From Allorhizobium paknamense (GTDB lineage Bacteria; Pseudomonadota; Alphaproteobacteria; Rhizobiales; Rhizobiaceae): a stretch of 64,000 bases of DNA. Below are positions 1-8,495 of the stretch, piece by piece; position 1 is the stretch's first letter, and the number at the start of each line of letters is the position of its first letter. The position numbers were made by a program, and so were the translations under genes. Below the pieces are notes generated by a model that made no database searches, was not told the DNA's origin, and worked only from the letters and a program-made list of their open reading frames with translations. The stretch is from contig NZ_JAUSWH010000005.1 of the NCBI RefSeq assembly GCF_030815125.1, positions 248,001 through 312,000 of the forward strand. Reading direction: 5' to 3'.

Positions 1-237
1 GATCCAGCCGACCACCCCGGCCACGAAGTCCGTGCGGGCGGCGATCTCCAGCAAAAAATCGGTCTCGGCTTGCGTTGCTGCCGCCTGCACGAGAATGGTG
101 CGGGTTATGCCGGCCCGCCGCATCTCGCGGGTGAGATCCTCCGGCATGAAATCCCGGTAGATCGTGCCGAGATCGGGTGTCAGCCAGCCATAATCGCCGC
201 GCTCCACCTTCCAGAAATGTTGATGACTGTCGAGCAT
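1..237 (-). CDS. Amidohydrolase, sugar-lactonase type (3' part outside window)
   Basis: Only the N-terminal 79 codons lie in the window; the gene runs off its left edge. The protein begins MLDSHQHFW, the HxH metal-binding start typical of the amidohydrolase family that includes L-fuconolactonase and L-rhamnonolactonase. These cytoplasmic enzymes open sugar lactones to aldonic acids. A GGAGGAA ribosome site sits just before the ATG. The next genes upstream on the same strand are a FucU mutarotase and an aldo/keto sugar dehydrogenase, so the likely substrate is the lactone made by that dehydrogenase (L-fucono-lactone or similar). The family call is firm; the substrate is inferred from context. 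Confidence 0.75.
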   Translation of the reverse strand, partial: MLDSHQHFWKVERGDYGWLTPDLGTIYRDFMPEDLTREMRRAGITRTILVQAAATQAETDFLLEIAARTDFVAGVVGWI

Positions 238-263
238 GCCGGTTTCCTCCCCAATGACTGCTG

Positions 264-689
264 CTACTCAGGACGCACGACGCCCTTCTTGAGGATGATA
301 TTGCCGTAGAGCCGCCGCTCGCCGGTCGAGACCACGGCGAAGGCGGTCTTGGAGCGGTCGTAAAAGGCGAAGCGATCGATGGGCTCCAAGGGAATGCGGC
401 GCTTTTCCGCGCTTTCGATGATCGTCTCGAATTCGGCGTAGATTGTCGGACGATCGCCCGGCGCATCCATGACGGCGGCAGGAAAATCGACGAAGTCATC
501 CAGCGGCATCAGCGACAGCACGGCCTCGACAACCGAAGAGGCATCGATACCCGGCATCTGGATCAGGCGCTCCGCCACTGTCACAGCCGGGAAATTGGCG
601 TCCGCGATGACGATTTCGTCGCCATGGCCCATGTCGGCCAGAATGGCGAGCAGTTCACCGGTCAAAAGCGGGTTGATGGTTTTCAGCAT
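264..689 (-). CDS. fucU: RbsD/FucU family sugar mutarotase
   Basis: 141 aa, the normal length for FucU. The protein shows the family features: the N-terminal MLKxINPLLTGELLAILADMGHGDEIVIADANFP block, with the catalytic-region His in MGHGDE near residue 22, and the C-terminal GERRLYGNIILKKGV. FucU interconverts alpha and beta anomers of L-fucose, while RbsD acts on ribose; the sequence looks closer to FucU. A perfect GGAGGAA site precedes the ATG. It lies between a lactonase-type amidohydrolase and an aldo/keto reductase on the same strand, probably in one operon. Confidence 0.85.
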   Translation of the reverse strand: MLKTINPLLTGELLAILADMGHGDEIVIADANFPAVTVAERLIQMPGIDASSVVEAVLSLMPLDDFVDFPAAVMDAPGDRPTIYAEFETIIESAEKRRIPLEPIDRFAFYDRSKTAFAVVSTGERRLYGNIILKKGVVRPE

Positions 690-713
690 GGGGTTCCTCC
701 TGGAAAATGGAAA

Positions 714-1745
714 CTATCGGTTGATCAGGCCATCGGCGCGCAATGTCGTCCAGAGGTCTTCAGGAATGTCCTGCTCGAACCATCGGATATTCGTCGAGAT
801 CTGCTCAGCCGTCTTGGCGCCGATCACCACACAGGTGGCGGTCGGATGGCGCAGCGGAAACTGGATGGCGGCGGCAGGCAGCGGCACCTCAAACGCATCG
901 CAGACGGCGCGAAGCCTTTCGGCCCGCTCGATCATCTCGGCGGGGGCATCTGCATAGTTGAATTTTCGCCGCCCCGAGGTAGAGGCGAGAATACCGGAGT
1001 TGAACACCCCCGCCACCACCAGCGCCATGCCACGCTTTTGCACCAGCGGCAGGAAGTCCTCCTCGGCATCCTGATCGAGCAGTGTGTAGCGACCCGCCAG
1101 CATGGAGCAATCGAGATCGGCCTCTTCCAGCGCGTCGCGGATGATCTGCCATTCATTGACACCGAGGCCAAAGCCCTTGATATCGCCCGCATCGCGCAGT
1201 TCCGTGAGCGCCTTGAAGCCGCCGCCTCTGGTCAGGGCGTTCCAGTGATGCTCATGCAGGTCGGCATGGGTCACGCGTCCGATGTCATGCACATAGAGAA
1301 TGTCCGGACGGGGAAAGCCGAGACGCTGCTGGCTGTCATCGAAGCTGCGCATCACGCCATCATAGGTGTAATCAAACACTTCGCGGAAATCGAGGCCATT
1401 CCACCAGCCCGGATCGAGCGGGTTTTTCGGCGGGGCGGGCGGCAGCTTGCGGCCAGCGCGTTCCGTGGTCATCAAGCGGCCCACCTTGGTGGAAATCACC
1501 CAGTCTCGGGCCTCGGGGGTCTTTTCCCTCAGCAGTTCGCCGGTCAGATGCTCGGAGCGGGTATTGCCATACATCGGTGCTGTATCGAAATAGCGGATGC
1601 CGGAATTCCAGGCCGCGTTCAGCATCGCCATGGCGTCTTCCTTCGCCACCGAGGCGTAAAGACCGCCGAGCGGTGCCGTACCGACACCGAGTGCTGTGAC
1701 GCTGATACCGGTTTTGCCAACGGGCCGTTTGTCAGTCGCTTTCAT
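714..1745 (-). CDS. Aldo/keto reductase, L-fucose/D-threo-aldose 1-dehydrogenase type
   Basis: 343 aa TIM-barrel NAD(P)-dependent oxidoreductase. It starts VGKTGISVTALGVGTAPLGGL, has the catalytic Asp/Tyr region RYFDTAPMYG (about residues 53-62) and a Lys in VISTKVGR. This subgroup oxidises L-fucose, D-arabinose or L-galactose at C1 to the lactone. Two ATGs occur 6 nt apart; the GAGG site is 7 nt from the second (end 1745) and only 1 nt from the first, so the second is chosen. The neighbouring mutarotase and lactonase support a sugar 1-dehydrogenase role. Exact sugar and cofactor are unknown. Confidence 0.8.
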   Translation of the reverse strand: MKATDKRPVGKTGISVTALGVGTAPLGGLYASVAKEDAMAMLNAAWNSGIRYFDTAPMYGNTRSEHLTGELLREKTPEARDWVISTKVGRLMTTERAGRKLPPAPPKNPLDPGWWNGLDFREVFDYTYDGVMRSFDDSQQRLGFPRPDILYVHDIGRVTHADLHEHHWNALTRGGGFKALTELRDAGDIKGFGLGVNEWQIIRDALEEADLDCSMLAGRYTLLDQDAEEDFLPLVQKRGMALVVAGVFNSGILASTSGRRKFNYADAPAEMIERAERLRAVCDAFEVPLPAAAIQFPLRHPTATCVVIGAKTAEQISTNIRWFEQDIPEDLWTTLRADGLINR

Positions 1746-1763
1746 GCTCATTCCTCATCCCAT

Positions 1764-2762
1764 TCAAATATGCGCGCGAGTCTTGCGCCGCGCCCAGACG
1801 ACAACGGCAACGCCGCACAACAGCAGCACGCCGCGCACGATCTGGCGCTGTGCATCCGTCCAGCCGAGCAGGGCGGCGCCGCTGAGCAAGGCTGCCAGCA
1901 ACAGCACGGCGGTAACCGTGCCGATCACGTTGGGCTTGCCGAATTTCAGCGCCATGCCGCCCAGCAGCACGGCGGTGAGCCCGTCGATGAAATAGGAGGT
2001 GCCGATATACGGCTGACCGGAGGAGAGATCCGCCGTCAGCAGAATGCCGGAAAGCGACGAGACGACACCGGAGAGAATATAGAGCATCAGCAGCAGCCGG
2101 TTGACCGGCACGCCCGCCTCGATCACCGCCGAACGGTTCTGCTCCAGGGCATAAAGATAGTGCCCGAAAGTCAGCCTTTCCTGCACGAACCAGGCGGCAC
2201 CATAGAGAAGCGCCACGACCACCGTCAACAGCGGCAGCACGCCGAAATTGACATGCAGCAGCGTTCCAATAAAGCCGGTGGAGGAGAGCGAGATCGAGGT
2301 GCCCAGCCCAATGGCTGCCGCAATCGATCCGGCCAGTCCGCCGGTGGCAATGGTGATGACCAGCGCGGGCAGCCGGAAGATGGCCACCAGCAAGCCATTG
2401 GCGAACCCGAAGACGATGCCGACCAGCAGCCCCGCCACACAGGCGATGGCCCAGCCATGGCCTGAAACCACCAGCCCCGCCACAACCATATTGGCAAGGG
2501 CTGCCACCGACATGAAGCTCACATCGATCTCGCCCGCCGCGATGATCCAGGTGAGGCCTAGAAACATCAGCGCCGCGATACTGGCCGAGCGCGCCATGTC
2601 ATTGATATTGCCTGCGCTGATGAAGCTGGGCCGCAGCCATGCAAACAGCAGGATGACCAGCACCAGCAGCAGGAAGAGCCCGTAGCGCAGGAAAAAACCT
2701 TGCAGATCCGGTCCGCGTTTTGTGGCTCGCCGTTCTGACGTGGTCATGGTCATGTCCGTCAT
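1764..2762 (-). CDS. Sugar ABC transporter permease (RbsC family)
   Basis: 332 aa polytopic membrane protein of the ribose/xylose permease family (BPD_transp_2), with about 8-10 hydrophobic helices and the conserved GEIDVSFMSVAALANMV and GGMALKFGKPN stretches. An earlier in-frame ATG at 2780 overlaps the stop of the upstream permease, but a strong GGAGAAGGGG lies directly before the ATG at 2762, so that start is chosen. It pairs with the adjacent permease, ATPase and Tat-exported binding protein to form an importer. The ligand is probably the sugar catabolised by the flanking dehydrogenases. Confidence 0.85.
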   Translation of the reverse strand: MTDMTMTTSERRATKRGPDLQGFFLRYGLFLLLVLVILLFAWLRPSFISAGNINDMARSASIAALMFLGLTWIIAAGEIDVSFMSVAALANMVVAGLVVSGHGWAIACVAGLLVGIVFGFANGLLVAIFRLPALVITIATGGLAGSIAAAIGLGTSISLSSTGFIGTLLHVNFGVLPLLTVVVALLYGAAWFVQERLTFGHYLYALEQNRSAVIEAGVPVNRLLLMLYILSGVVSSLSGILLTADLSSGQPYIGTSYFIDGLTAVLLGGMALKFGKPNVIGTVTAVLLLAALLSGAALLGWTDAQRQIVRGVLLLCGVAVVVWARRKTRAHI

Positions 2763-2779
2763 GGTGATCCCCTTCTCCA

Positions 2780-3757
2780 TCAGCGTGCCGGTTTGCGGCT
2801 GAACAGGTCGCCCAGCAGCGTCGTGAGTTTCGGGTCGAAAATTCCGATCGCCAGGATCAGGACGGTGCTGACGATGGCATCGCTATAGTAATAAGGAATG
2901 GCCAGCAGGGTGAAGCCGTTCAGCATGGCCGACATCAGCAGCGTTCCTGCGAGCGTTGCCGGAATGGACGGCGCGCCGAAGAGGGCAGCCCCCAGATAAA
3001 CGGCGGCGAAGGCCGGCATCATCAACTGGTTGCCCGCCGTCACATTGGCGGCCCCGGAAGAGGCAACCAGCAGCGTGATGGCAAGACAGGCCAGCGCCCC
3101 GCACAATCCGAAAGCGGTGAGCACATAGGCCTTGACGCGAATGCCGGAAAACAGCGCCGAGCGGCGGTTTTCACCGGTTGCATAGAAGGCGCGGCCAAAG
3201 CGGGTGCAATGCAGAACGATGAAGGCGAGGATGGCCGTGGCCAGTAGAATGACCACCGGCATGTCGAGCGAGAGGAATTTGGAATCGTTCAGGTCGAGAA
3301 TGCCCGACATGAAGAAGTTTTCCGAAATCGACGTGCCGTTGCTGTAGAAATAGGAGAGACCGACCGCCACGCCGCCGGTGGCGATGGTGGTGACGATATC
3401 CGGCAGGCGCAGGTAGGAAATCACGCTGCCATTGATCAGCCCGGCGGCAAGCCCGATGCCGATGCCGCCCGCAACACTTTGCATCAGCGTATAGTCATTG
3501 GCCAGCATCCAGCCCAGCGTCATCGCGCCGAGCGAGGCAACGCCGGGAAAGGAGAGGTCGAAATGGCGCACGACGATGACGAAGGTCAGCCCGATCGCCG
3601 TCAAGCCGTTCACCGACATGTGGCGCAGCAGGGCATGCAGATTGTTCTCGCTGAGATAGGCGGGCGCGAACGACTGGAAGACCGTCGCGATCAGGCCGAG
3701 AAGCACAAGGAAGGCGGCAAGCCGCAGGGCAAGCGGAGAGGATTTCAGACCCGTCAT
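2780..3757 (-). CDS. Sugar ABC transporter permease (RbsC family)
   Basis: 325 aa membrane protein starting MTGLKSSPLALRLAAFLVLLG. It has the RbsC-type motif HFDLSFPGVASLGAM in the second third and several membrane helices. The ATG overlaps the ATPase stop codon by 4 nt (ATGA), which fixes the start and implies translational coupling; an open frame extends 42 codons upstream but lies inside the ATPase gene. Together with the next permease it likely forms a heterodimeric channel. Confidence 0.85.
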   Translation of the reverse strand: MTGLKSSPLALRLAAFLVLLGLIATVFQSFAPAYLSENNLHALLRHMSVNGLTAIGLTFVIVVRHFDLSFPGVASLGAMTLGWMLANDYTLMQSVAGGIGIGLAAGLINGSVISYLRLPDIVTTIATGGVAVGLSYFYSNGTSISENFFMSGILDLNDSKFLSLDMPVVILLATAILAFIVLHCTRFGRAFYATGENRRSALFSGIRVKAYVLTAFGLCGALACLAITLLVASSGAANVTAGNQLMMPAFAAVYLGAALFGAPSIPATLAGTLLMSAMLNGFTLLAIPYYYSDAIVSTVLILAIGIFDPKLTTLLGDLFSRKPAR

Positions 3758-5262
3758 GCGCGTGCTCCCATGATGCCGGCGGAAAGAAGCTGGTCGCGGC
3801 TTGGCCTCTGATCCGGAACGGAAACGGGGCGGCCCTTGTAGAGCGCGATCATCCGGTCGGCGACGCCATGCACCTCGTCGCAATCGGACGAGATCACCAG
3901 CACGCCCGCGTGCGCCGACAGTTCCCGCATCAACGCATAGAGCGTGGCGCGGGCGCCGATATCGACGCCGACCGTCGGTTCCACGAAGATATAGATGTCT
4001 GCGTCGCGGTAGAGACCCTTGGCGATGACGATCTTCTGCTGATTGCCGCCGGAAAAGGCGCTGGCCGGGCGGTCCAGTGTCATCGGATGGAGCGCCACCC
4101 GTTGGGCAAGCTCCGCCGAAGTCTTGCGGCTTGAGCCGAAGCGGAACAGGCCGCCAAGGAAGGACGCCTTGCTTAAGTGCGCCAGCGTCATGTTGAAGAT
4201 GACATCGCGAGACAGCGTCAAACCTTCCGTCCGACGGTCGCCGGGAACAAGGAAGATGCCCTTGCGCAAGGCATCATGCGGGTCCTTCAGTTTCACCGGC
4301 ACGCCCTTGAGGGTGATCGTTCCGGCTTGCGGATGGATGACGCCGAACAGCGCCTTGGACAACTCGTCCGCACCGGAGCCGACCAGCCCGAAGATACCGA
4401 GAATTTCGCCCCGCCGCAGGGTGAAGCTGACATCTGAAAACAGTCCGGGACGCTGCATGCCCCGCACGTCCAGAAGGGCTTCCCCTGCGGCGCTCTTCGC
4501 CTTGGGAGGGAAGATATCGCCGGGCTTTTCATCCAGCATCAGTTCCGGAATGGAAATGCGGCTGACCCGCGCCTCGTGACAGGTCAGCGTCGTGACCCGC
4601 TTTCCGGCCCGGAACACCGTGAAACGGTCGCCGATCTCGAAGACCTCCTCAAGCCGGTGGGTGATGTAGATGATGGCAATGCCCGCCGCCTTCAACTGCC
4701 GCATCAGGCCGAAGAGCGAGGTCTTTTCGCGTTCGGTGAGGGTCGATGTCGGCTCATCGAGGATCAGGATGCGAATGTGCTCGCGGCTCAGCGCATGCAG
4801 GATGGCAACGATTTCCCGGTCCACGGCGGGCATTTCGCCGACACGCCGGTCAAGATCGATCTCGATGGGAAAGCGTTTCAGCAATTGTTCGGCCTGTCGC
4901 TTCAATGCCTTGCGGTCGATCCGGCGAGCAAGTCCCGTCTGCGGCGCTTCCTGACCAAGAAAGATGTTTTCGATGCCGGTGAAATCATCCACCAGTTCGG
5001 GGTGCTGCTGCACCGAGGCGATGCCACAGGCAATGGCGGCGGCGGGCGTGCCAAGCTCCACGCTTTCGCCCGCAATGACGATCTCTCCCGCATCCTTGGT
5101 GTAGACGCCGGAAAGGATCTTGATCAGCGTCGACTTGCCCGCGCCATTGATGCCGAGAAGAGCATGGATTTCCCCGGCTTCCAGTGAAAAATCCACAGTG
5201 TCCAGCGCCTTGACCACGCCGAACTGCTTTTCGATGCCCTTCATGTCGAGAATGGCTGCCAT
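3754..5262 (-). CDS. Sugar ABC transporter ATP-binding protein (RbsA family)
   Basis: 502 aa double-cassette ATPase. The first half carries Walker [11 protein letters not shown] and Walker [12 protein letters not shown]; the second half has a degenerate Walker A (GLVGSGADEL) and the signature SGGNQQKIVIAKGL, the usual RbsA/XylG asymmetry. An in-frame ATG exists nine codons upstream, just after a hairpin; the start MAAILDMKG was chosen because family members begin there. It is downstream of the binding-protein gene and coupled to the first permease by a 4-nt overlap. Confidence 0.85.
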   Translation of the reverse strand: MAAILDMKGIEKQFGVVKALDTVDFSLEAGEIHALLGINGAGKSTLIKILSGVYTKDAGEIVIAGESVELGTPAAAIACGIASVQQHPELVDDFTGIENIFLGQEAPQTGLARRIDRKALKRQAEQLLKRFPIEIDLDRRVGEMPAVDREIVAILHALSREHIRILILDEPTSTLTEREKTSLFGLMRQLKAAGIAIIYITHRLEEVFEIGDRFTVFRAGKRVTTLTCHEARVSRISIPELMLDEKPGDIFPPKAKSAAGEALLDVRGMQRPGLFSDVSFTLRRGEILGIFGLVGSGADELSKALFGVIHPQAGTITLKGVPVKLKDPHDALRKGIFLVPGDRRTEGLTLSRDVIFNMTLAHLSKASFLGGLFRFGSSRKTSAELAQRVALHPMTLDRPASAFSGGNQQKIVIAKGLYRDADIYIFVEPTVGVDIGARATLYALMRELSAHAGVLVISSDCDEVHGVADRMIALYKGRPVSVPDQRPSRDQLLSAGIMGARA

Positions 5263-5298
5263 ATCCCGCACCGACCTTTCTGCATGCATGATAGAACA

Positions 5299-5320
5299 GG
5301 CAGGCCGATTGCGGCCTGCC
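5299..5320 (-). terminator. Hairpin between binding-protein and ATPase genes
   Basis: A perfect 9-bp inverted repeat, GGCAGGCCG/CGGCCTGCC, with a 4-nt loop lies just after the binding-protein stop codon. There is no T-run behind it, so it looks like an mRNA-stabilising or weakly attenuating hairpin that would keep binding-protein message above that of the membrane components, rather than a strong terminator. Confidence 0.5.
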
Positions 5321-5330
5321 TTCCTTCGGA

Positions 5331-6368
5331 TTATAGAGCGCGTTGCCAGCCAAGTTTGATCGCCTCGCCGGGCTGATCGTAATTGTCGGGCAAGTCTTTC
5401 AGGTCCTTCAGGCTGTCTTGCGTCACCGCATAGGAGGGTGTGATGACGAAGCGCGGCGCCTTGCGGCCCGCCACCACTTCATGGGCGTAGAAGGCGTTCA
5501 TATAGGCCATTTCGTAGAAGCTCTGGGCCATGGTCATGGCAAAGGGCGATCCGGCCTTGATATATTCGAAGGACTGGCGGCCTCCGTCGATGCCGGTGAT
5601 GAAGACCTTTTTGCCCGCCGCACGGATGGCAAGCGTTCCCTCGGACGCCGCCCCATCCCAGGCGCACCAGATGGCGTTCAAATCGGGATTGGCGGTGAGA
5701 ATATTGTCCACGACCTGACGCGGCGTTGTCGTGCCGCCCAGCGCAAAGGCAATTTCCGAGGCGATCTTGATGTCCGGGAAGCGGTTGAAGACCGATTTCG
5801 CGCCCAGCGTGCGCTGGTCCCAGGATTCGTTGGAGGGCAGGCTGACCAGTGCCACCTGTCCCTTGCCGTTCAGCCGCTTGGCAATATATTCCGCGCCCGC
5901 TGCACCCAGGCCGAAATTGTTCGACATGGCGGTGGAGGTGACGGTGGTGTTCGGCACATAGCTGTCGCCGCAGAAGATCGGAATGCCGGAGGCAACGGCG
6001 GCCTGCACCGCAGGGGAAATGGCTGCCGCATCGGCAGGGGTGATGAAGATGGCGGCGGGTTTGGACGCCACGAAGGCGGCGATCTGGTCGGCCTGTTTCT
6101 TGATGTCGTAATTGGCATCGGCAATGGTCAGCGTGCCGCCGAGCTTTGCCACGGCATCCTTGTAGCCATTGACGATGTGGCGGCCCGATTCCCAGACTGT
6201 CCAGCCAAGAGACGCACAGAATTTCAGGTCTTCGGCACCGGCAAGGCGCGGCTTGCTCAGCGCGGCAGCCACCGTTATGGCCGCACCGGCGCTCAAGACC
6301 CCGCGGCGGGTCAGTTTCATCTCACCCATGAAGCGGGCGCGGTCTTTGGTTTCCTCGAATTCAGTCAT
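5331..6368 (-). CDS. Periplasmic sugar-binding protein of ABC importer (RbsB type)
   Basis: 345 aa. The N terminus contains a twin-arginine-like signal (MKLTRRGVLSAGAAITVAAAL about residues 17-37, cleavage near LAGA). The mature part has the peripla_BP_4 pattern: repeated ADQIAAFVASKPAAIFITPADAAA, then GVPI-like SGIPIFCGDS, and NAIWCAWDGAA. The first ATG has an excellent GGAGGAATAACC ribosome site and is used, although the Tat signal begins 16 codons later. It is first in the transporter set, 37 nt after the iron alcohol dehydrogenase. The ligand is probably a deoxysugar or sugar, inferred from the surrounding enzymes. Confidence 0.85.
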   Translation of the reverse strand: MTEFEETKDRARFMGEMKLTRRGVLSAGAAITVAAALSKPRLAGAEDLKFCASLGWTVWESGRHIVNGYKDAVAKLGGTLTIADANYDIKKQADQIAAFVASKPAAIFITPADAAAISPAVQAAVASGIPIFCGDSYVPNTTVTSTAMSNNFGLGAAGAEYIAKRLNGKGQVALVSLPSNESWDQRTLGAKSVFNRFPDIKIASEIAFALGGTTTPRQVVDNILTANPDLNAIWCAWDGAASEGTLAIRAAGKKVFITGIDGGRQSFEYIKAGSPFAMTMAQSFYEMAYMNAFYAHEVVAGRKAPRFVITPSYAVTQDSLKDLKDLPDNYDQPGEAIKLGWQRAL

Positions 6369-6405
6369 GGTTATTCCTCCCTCTGGTTATGGTCGTGGCG
6401 GGCCT

Positions 6406-7536
6406 TCAGGCCGATTCTTTCAAGAGCATCAGGTAGTCTTCCTGGCTGGCGAGCCTTGGATTGGTGGCGTGGCAATGGTCCTTCAGCGCCTCGCCGGAGA
6501 CCTTTTCCATCATCGCCTCGGTCACGCCCATGGCGGTGAGGCCAGACGGCATGCCGAGATCCTTGTTGAGCGCGGCCATGACCTCGTCCGGCGGTCCCCC
6601 CAGAATCTCCGCCATCACATCCCATTTCGCGCCGATCACCGGGCGGTTGAAGTGCAGCACAGCGGGCATCAGCACCGCATTCAGCGTGCCGTGATGCAGG
6701 TTGAGCTCGCGGATGGCGCCGAGCGGGTGGGTGAGCGCATGCACGGCCCCCAGCCCCTTTTGAAAGGCCATGGCCCCTTCCAGTGCGGCCATCATCATGT
6801 CCCAGCGCGCCTGATGGTCCTGTCCGTTGGCAACGGCCTTGCGAAGGGCGGGAAAGCCGCGCTTCAGCCCGTCCAGCGCAATGGCATCGGCAGGCGGATT
6901 AACGGAGGGACCCATGTAGGTTTCCAGACAGTGGGACAGCGCATCCATGCCGGTGGCGGCGGTGAGGAAGGGCGGCAGGCCATAGGTCAGCTCCGGATCG
7001 CAGAGCGCAATCGAGGGCAGCATGTGGCCGCTCAGGATGCCGAGCTTGCGGCCTTCCGCCGTAATGATGACGCTGGCGCGGCCCACTTCCGAGCCGGTGC
7101 CGGACGTGGTGGGAACGGCAATCATCGGGCAGATCTTGCCGTGGATCTTCGCGGCCCCGCCGGAAACGGCCGTATATTGCGCCAGCGGCGCGGCGTGGCC
7201 GGTGAGAAGGCGGACGGCCTTGGCAAGGTCGAGCGAGGAGCCGCCGCCCAGCCCGACGATGCCGTCACAGCCTTCCGCCTTGTAAAGACGATGCGCGGCC
7301 ATCACCGCTTCTTCGGTCGGATTGGCCGGTGTGCCGTCGAACACCACCGGCGGTACGGGAAAGAGGCCCAGCACCCTGTCCACGAGGCCGGTGGAAACCA
7401 GGCCCTTGTCCGTGGCGATCAGAGGATTTCTCACCTGAAGCTCTGCCAGAAGCGCGGGCAGCCGCGCGATCGAGCCCGCGTCGAATTCAATTCGGGTGAG
7501 GTAATTGATGGTCGCCATATCGTCTGTGCTCGTCAT
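6406..7536 (-). CDS. Iron-containing alcohol dehydrogenase
   Basis: 376 aa, group III (Fe-type) alcohol dehydrogenase. It has the NAD-binding GLGGGSSLDLAKA (around residue 95), the family signature PTTSGTGSEVGRASVI, and metal ligands in CDPELT, MDALSHCLE, VHALTHPLGA and LHHGTLN. Relatives include lactaldehyde reductase FucO, 1,3-propanediol and 4-hydroxybutyrate dehydrogenases. The start at MTSTDD has an AGGTGGA site about 12 nt upstream; ATG six codons later is an alternative. Beside a fucose-type pathway it could interconvert lactaldehyde and propanediol; that is inference. Confidence 0.8.
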   Translation of the reverse strand: MTSTDDMATINYLTRIEFDAGSIARLPALLAELQVRNPLIATDKGLVSTGLVDRVLGLFPVPPVVFDGTPANPTEEAVMAAHRLYKAEGCDGIVGLGGGSSLDLAKAVRLLTGHAAPLAQYTAVSGGAAKIHGKICPMIAVPTTSGTGSEVGRASVIITAEGRKLGILSGHMLPSIALCDPELTYGLPPFLTAATGMDALSHCLETYMGPSVNPPADAIALDGLKRGFPALRKAVANGQDHQARWDMMMAALEGAMAFQKGLGAVHALTHPLGAIRELNLHHGTLNAVLMPAVLHFNRPVIGAKWDVMAEILGGPPDEVMAALNKDLGMPSGLTAMGVTEAMMEKVSGEALKDHCHATNPRLASQEDYLMLLKESA

Positions 7537-7705
7537 TTTGCAGTCGATCCACCTGCCCTGATGGCTGCCGATGCAGCCGGGCACGCCCTGTCGGGCTCGG
7601 AATCTCATGCGTTTGAAGTTGCCTTTGGACGGGCCAGCCTCCTCGCCACCCCGGCCATCCTCCTGTTCACGAAAGCGGCTTAAAAATTTCCCTTGCGCCG
7701 TGAAC

Positions 7706-7724
7706 TAATATATGAGTTATATAA
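7706..7724. promoter_or_regulatory. Imperfect AT-rich palindrome between divergent genes
   Basis: The stretch TAATATATGAGTTATATAA sits between the divergent iron-dehydrogenase operon and the GntR regulator. Five base pairs on each side of the centre (ATATA/TATAT) match. It is a reasonable operator candidate for the adjacent GntR protein, but the arms are low-complexity and no second copy was found. Confidence 0.3.
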
Positions 7725-7805
7725 GGCAGATCATCAATCGACTGTCAACAGGGTCGTAAAAACTTCTTCTTGAGCATCTAAATTGCTGATTTACATAGGT
7801 TCCAT

Positions 7806-8495
7806 ATGAGCGCGGAAAAAACCAAGGCGATTCCAAAGGCTGAGCAAATATATTGGTTGTTGCGCCAAGCCATTGTGCATCTAGAGATGGCGCCGGGCGC
7901 GGTGATCTCCGAGAAAGATCTCTGCGCGGAGTTCGGCGTATCGCGCACACCGGTGCGCGAAGCCTTGCAGAAGCTGGCAGACGAGGGGCTCGTCGATATC
8001 TTCCCGCATTCGGGCACCTATGTGAGCCGCATTTCCTTCACGGTGGCGGAAGAAGGGTTCATCATCCGCCGGGCGCTGGAGATCGAGAGCGTTCGCAAGG
8101 CTGTCGCCAATGTCACCGATGCCGATGTGGCGCGCCTCAAGGTGTTGATCGGGGACATGCAGGCCATTCTCGACAGCAACCAGCTCGACCATTACCTCGA
8201 TTGCGATGACGCCTTTCATAGCGCCATTGCCGGGATCAGCGGCTATCCGCGCATCTGGAAATTCATCACGCTCGCCAAGGTGCATCTGGACCGCATGCGC
8301 CAGCTGAGCGCCCCTGTGCCGGGTCACCTGGCTGTCGTCACCGAGCAGCACGATACGATCGTACGGGCGCTTGCCAACCGCAACGCCGATCAGGCGGAAC
8401 TCGCCATGCGCATCCACCTCGACACGTCCTTCGCCGTCATGGCCCGGATGTACGAGGACCAGGGCGCCCTCTTCGACAGAAAGGATGCACCATGA
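7806..8495 (+). CDS. GntR-family regulator (FCD subfamily)
   Basis: 229 aa. An N-terminal winged helix (about residues 10-75) with the classic SRTPVREALQKLADEGLV recognition segment is followed by an all-helical FCD ligand/metal-binding domain (about 85-215) containing the DAFHSAIAGISG motif. Such proteins are usually repressors released by a sugar acid or pathway intermediate. It is divergent from the iron-dehydrogenase/transporter operon and overlaps the next gene by 4 nt (ATGA), so it probably controls both directions. The effector is unknown. Confidence 0.85.
   Translation: MSAEKTKAIPKAEQIYWLLRQAIVHLEMAPGAVISEKDLCAEFGVSRTPVREALQKLADEGLVDIFPHSGTYVSRISFTVAEEGFIIRRALEIESVRKAVANVTDADVARLKVLIGDMQAILDSNQLDHYLDCDDAFHSAIAGISGYPRIWKFITLAKVHLDRMRQLSAPVPGHLAVVTEQHDTIVRALANRNADQAELAMRIHLDTSFAVMARMYEDQGALFDRKDAP

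Noticed and set aside
624..2465. Long open frame (613 codons) on the plus strand
   Set aside because: It lies antisense to the aldo/keto reductase and permease genes, is rich in Arg/His/Gln without domains, and has no ribosome site; it is a by-product of GC-rich codon use.
5299..5320. Strong terminator before the sugar ATPase gene
   Set aside because: The stem is perfect but no T-run follows and the operon continues; kept only as a stabilising or weakly attenuating hairpin.
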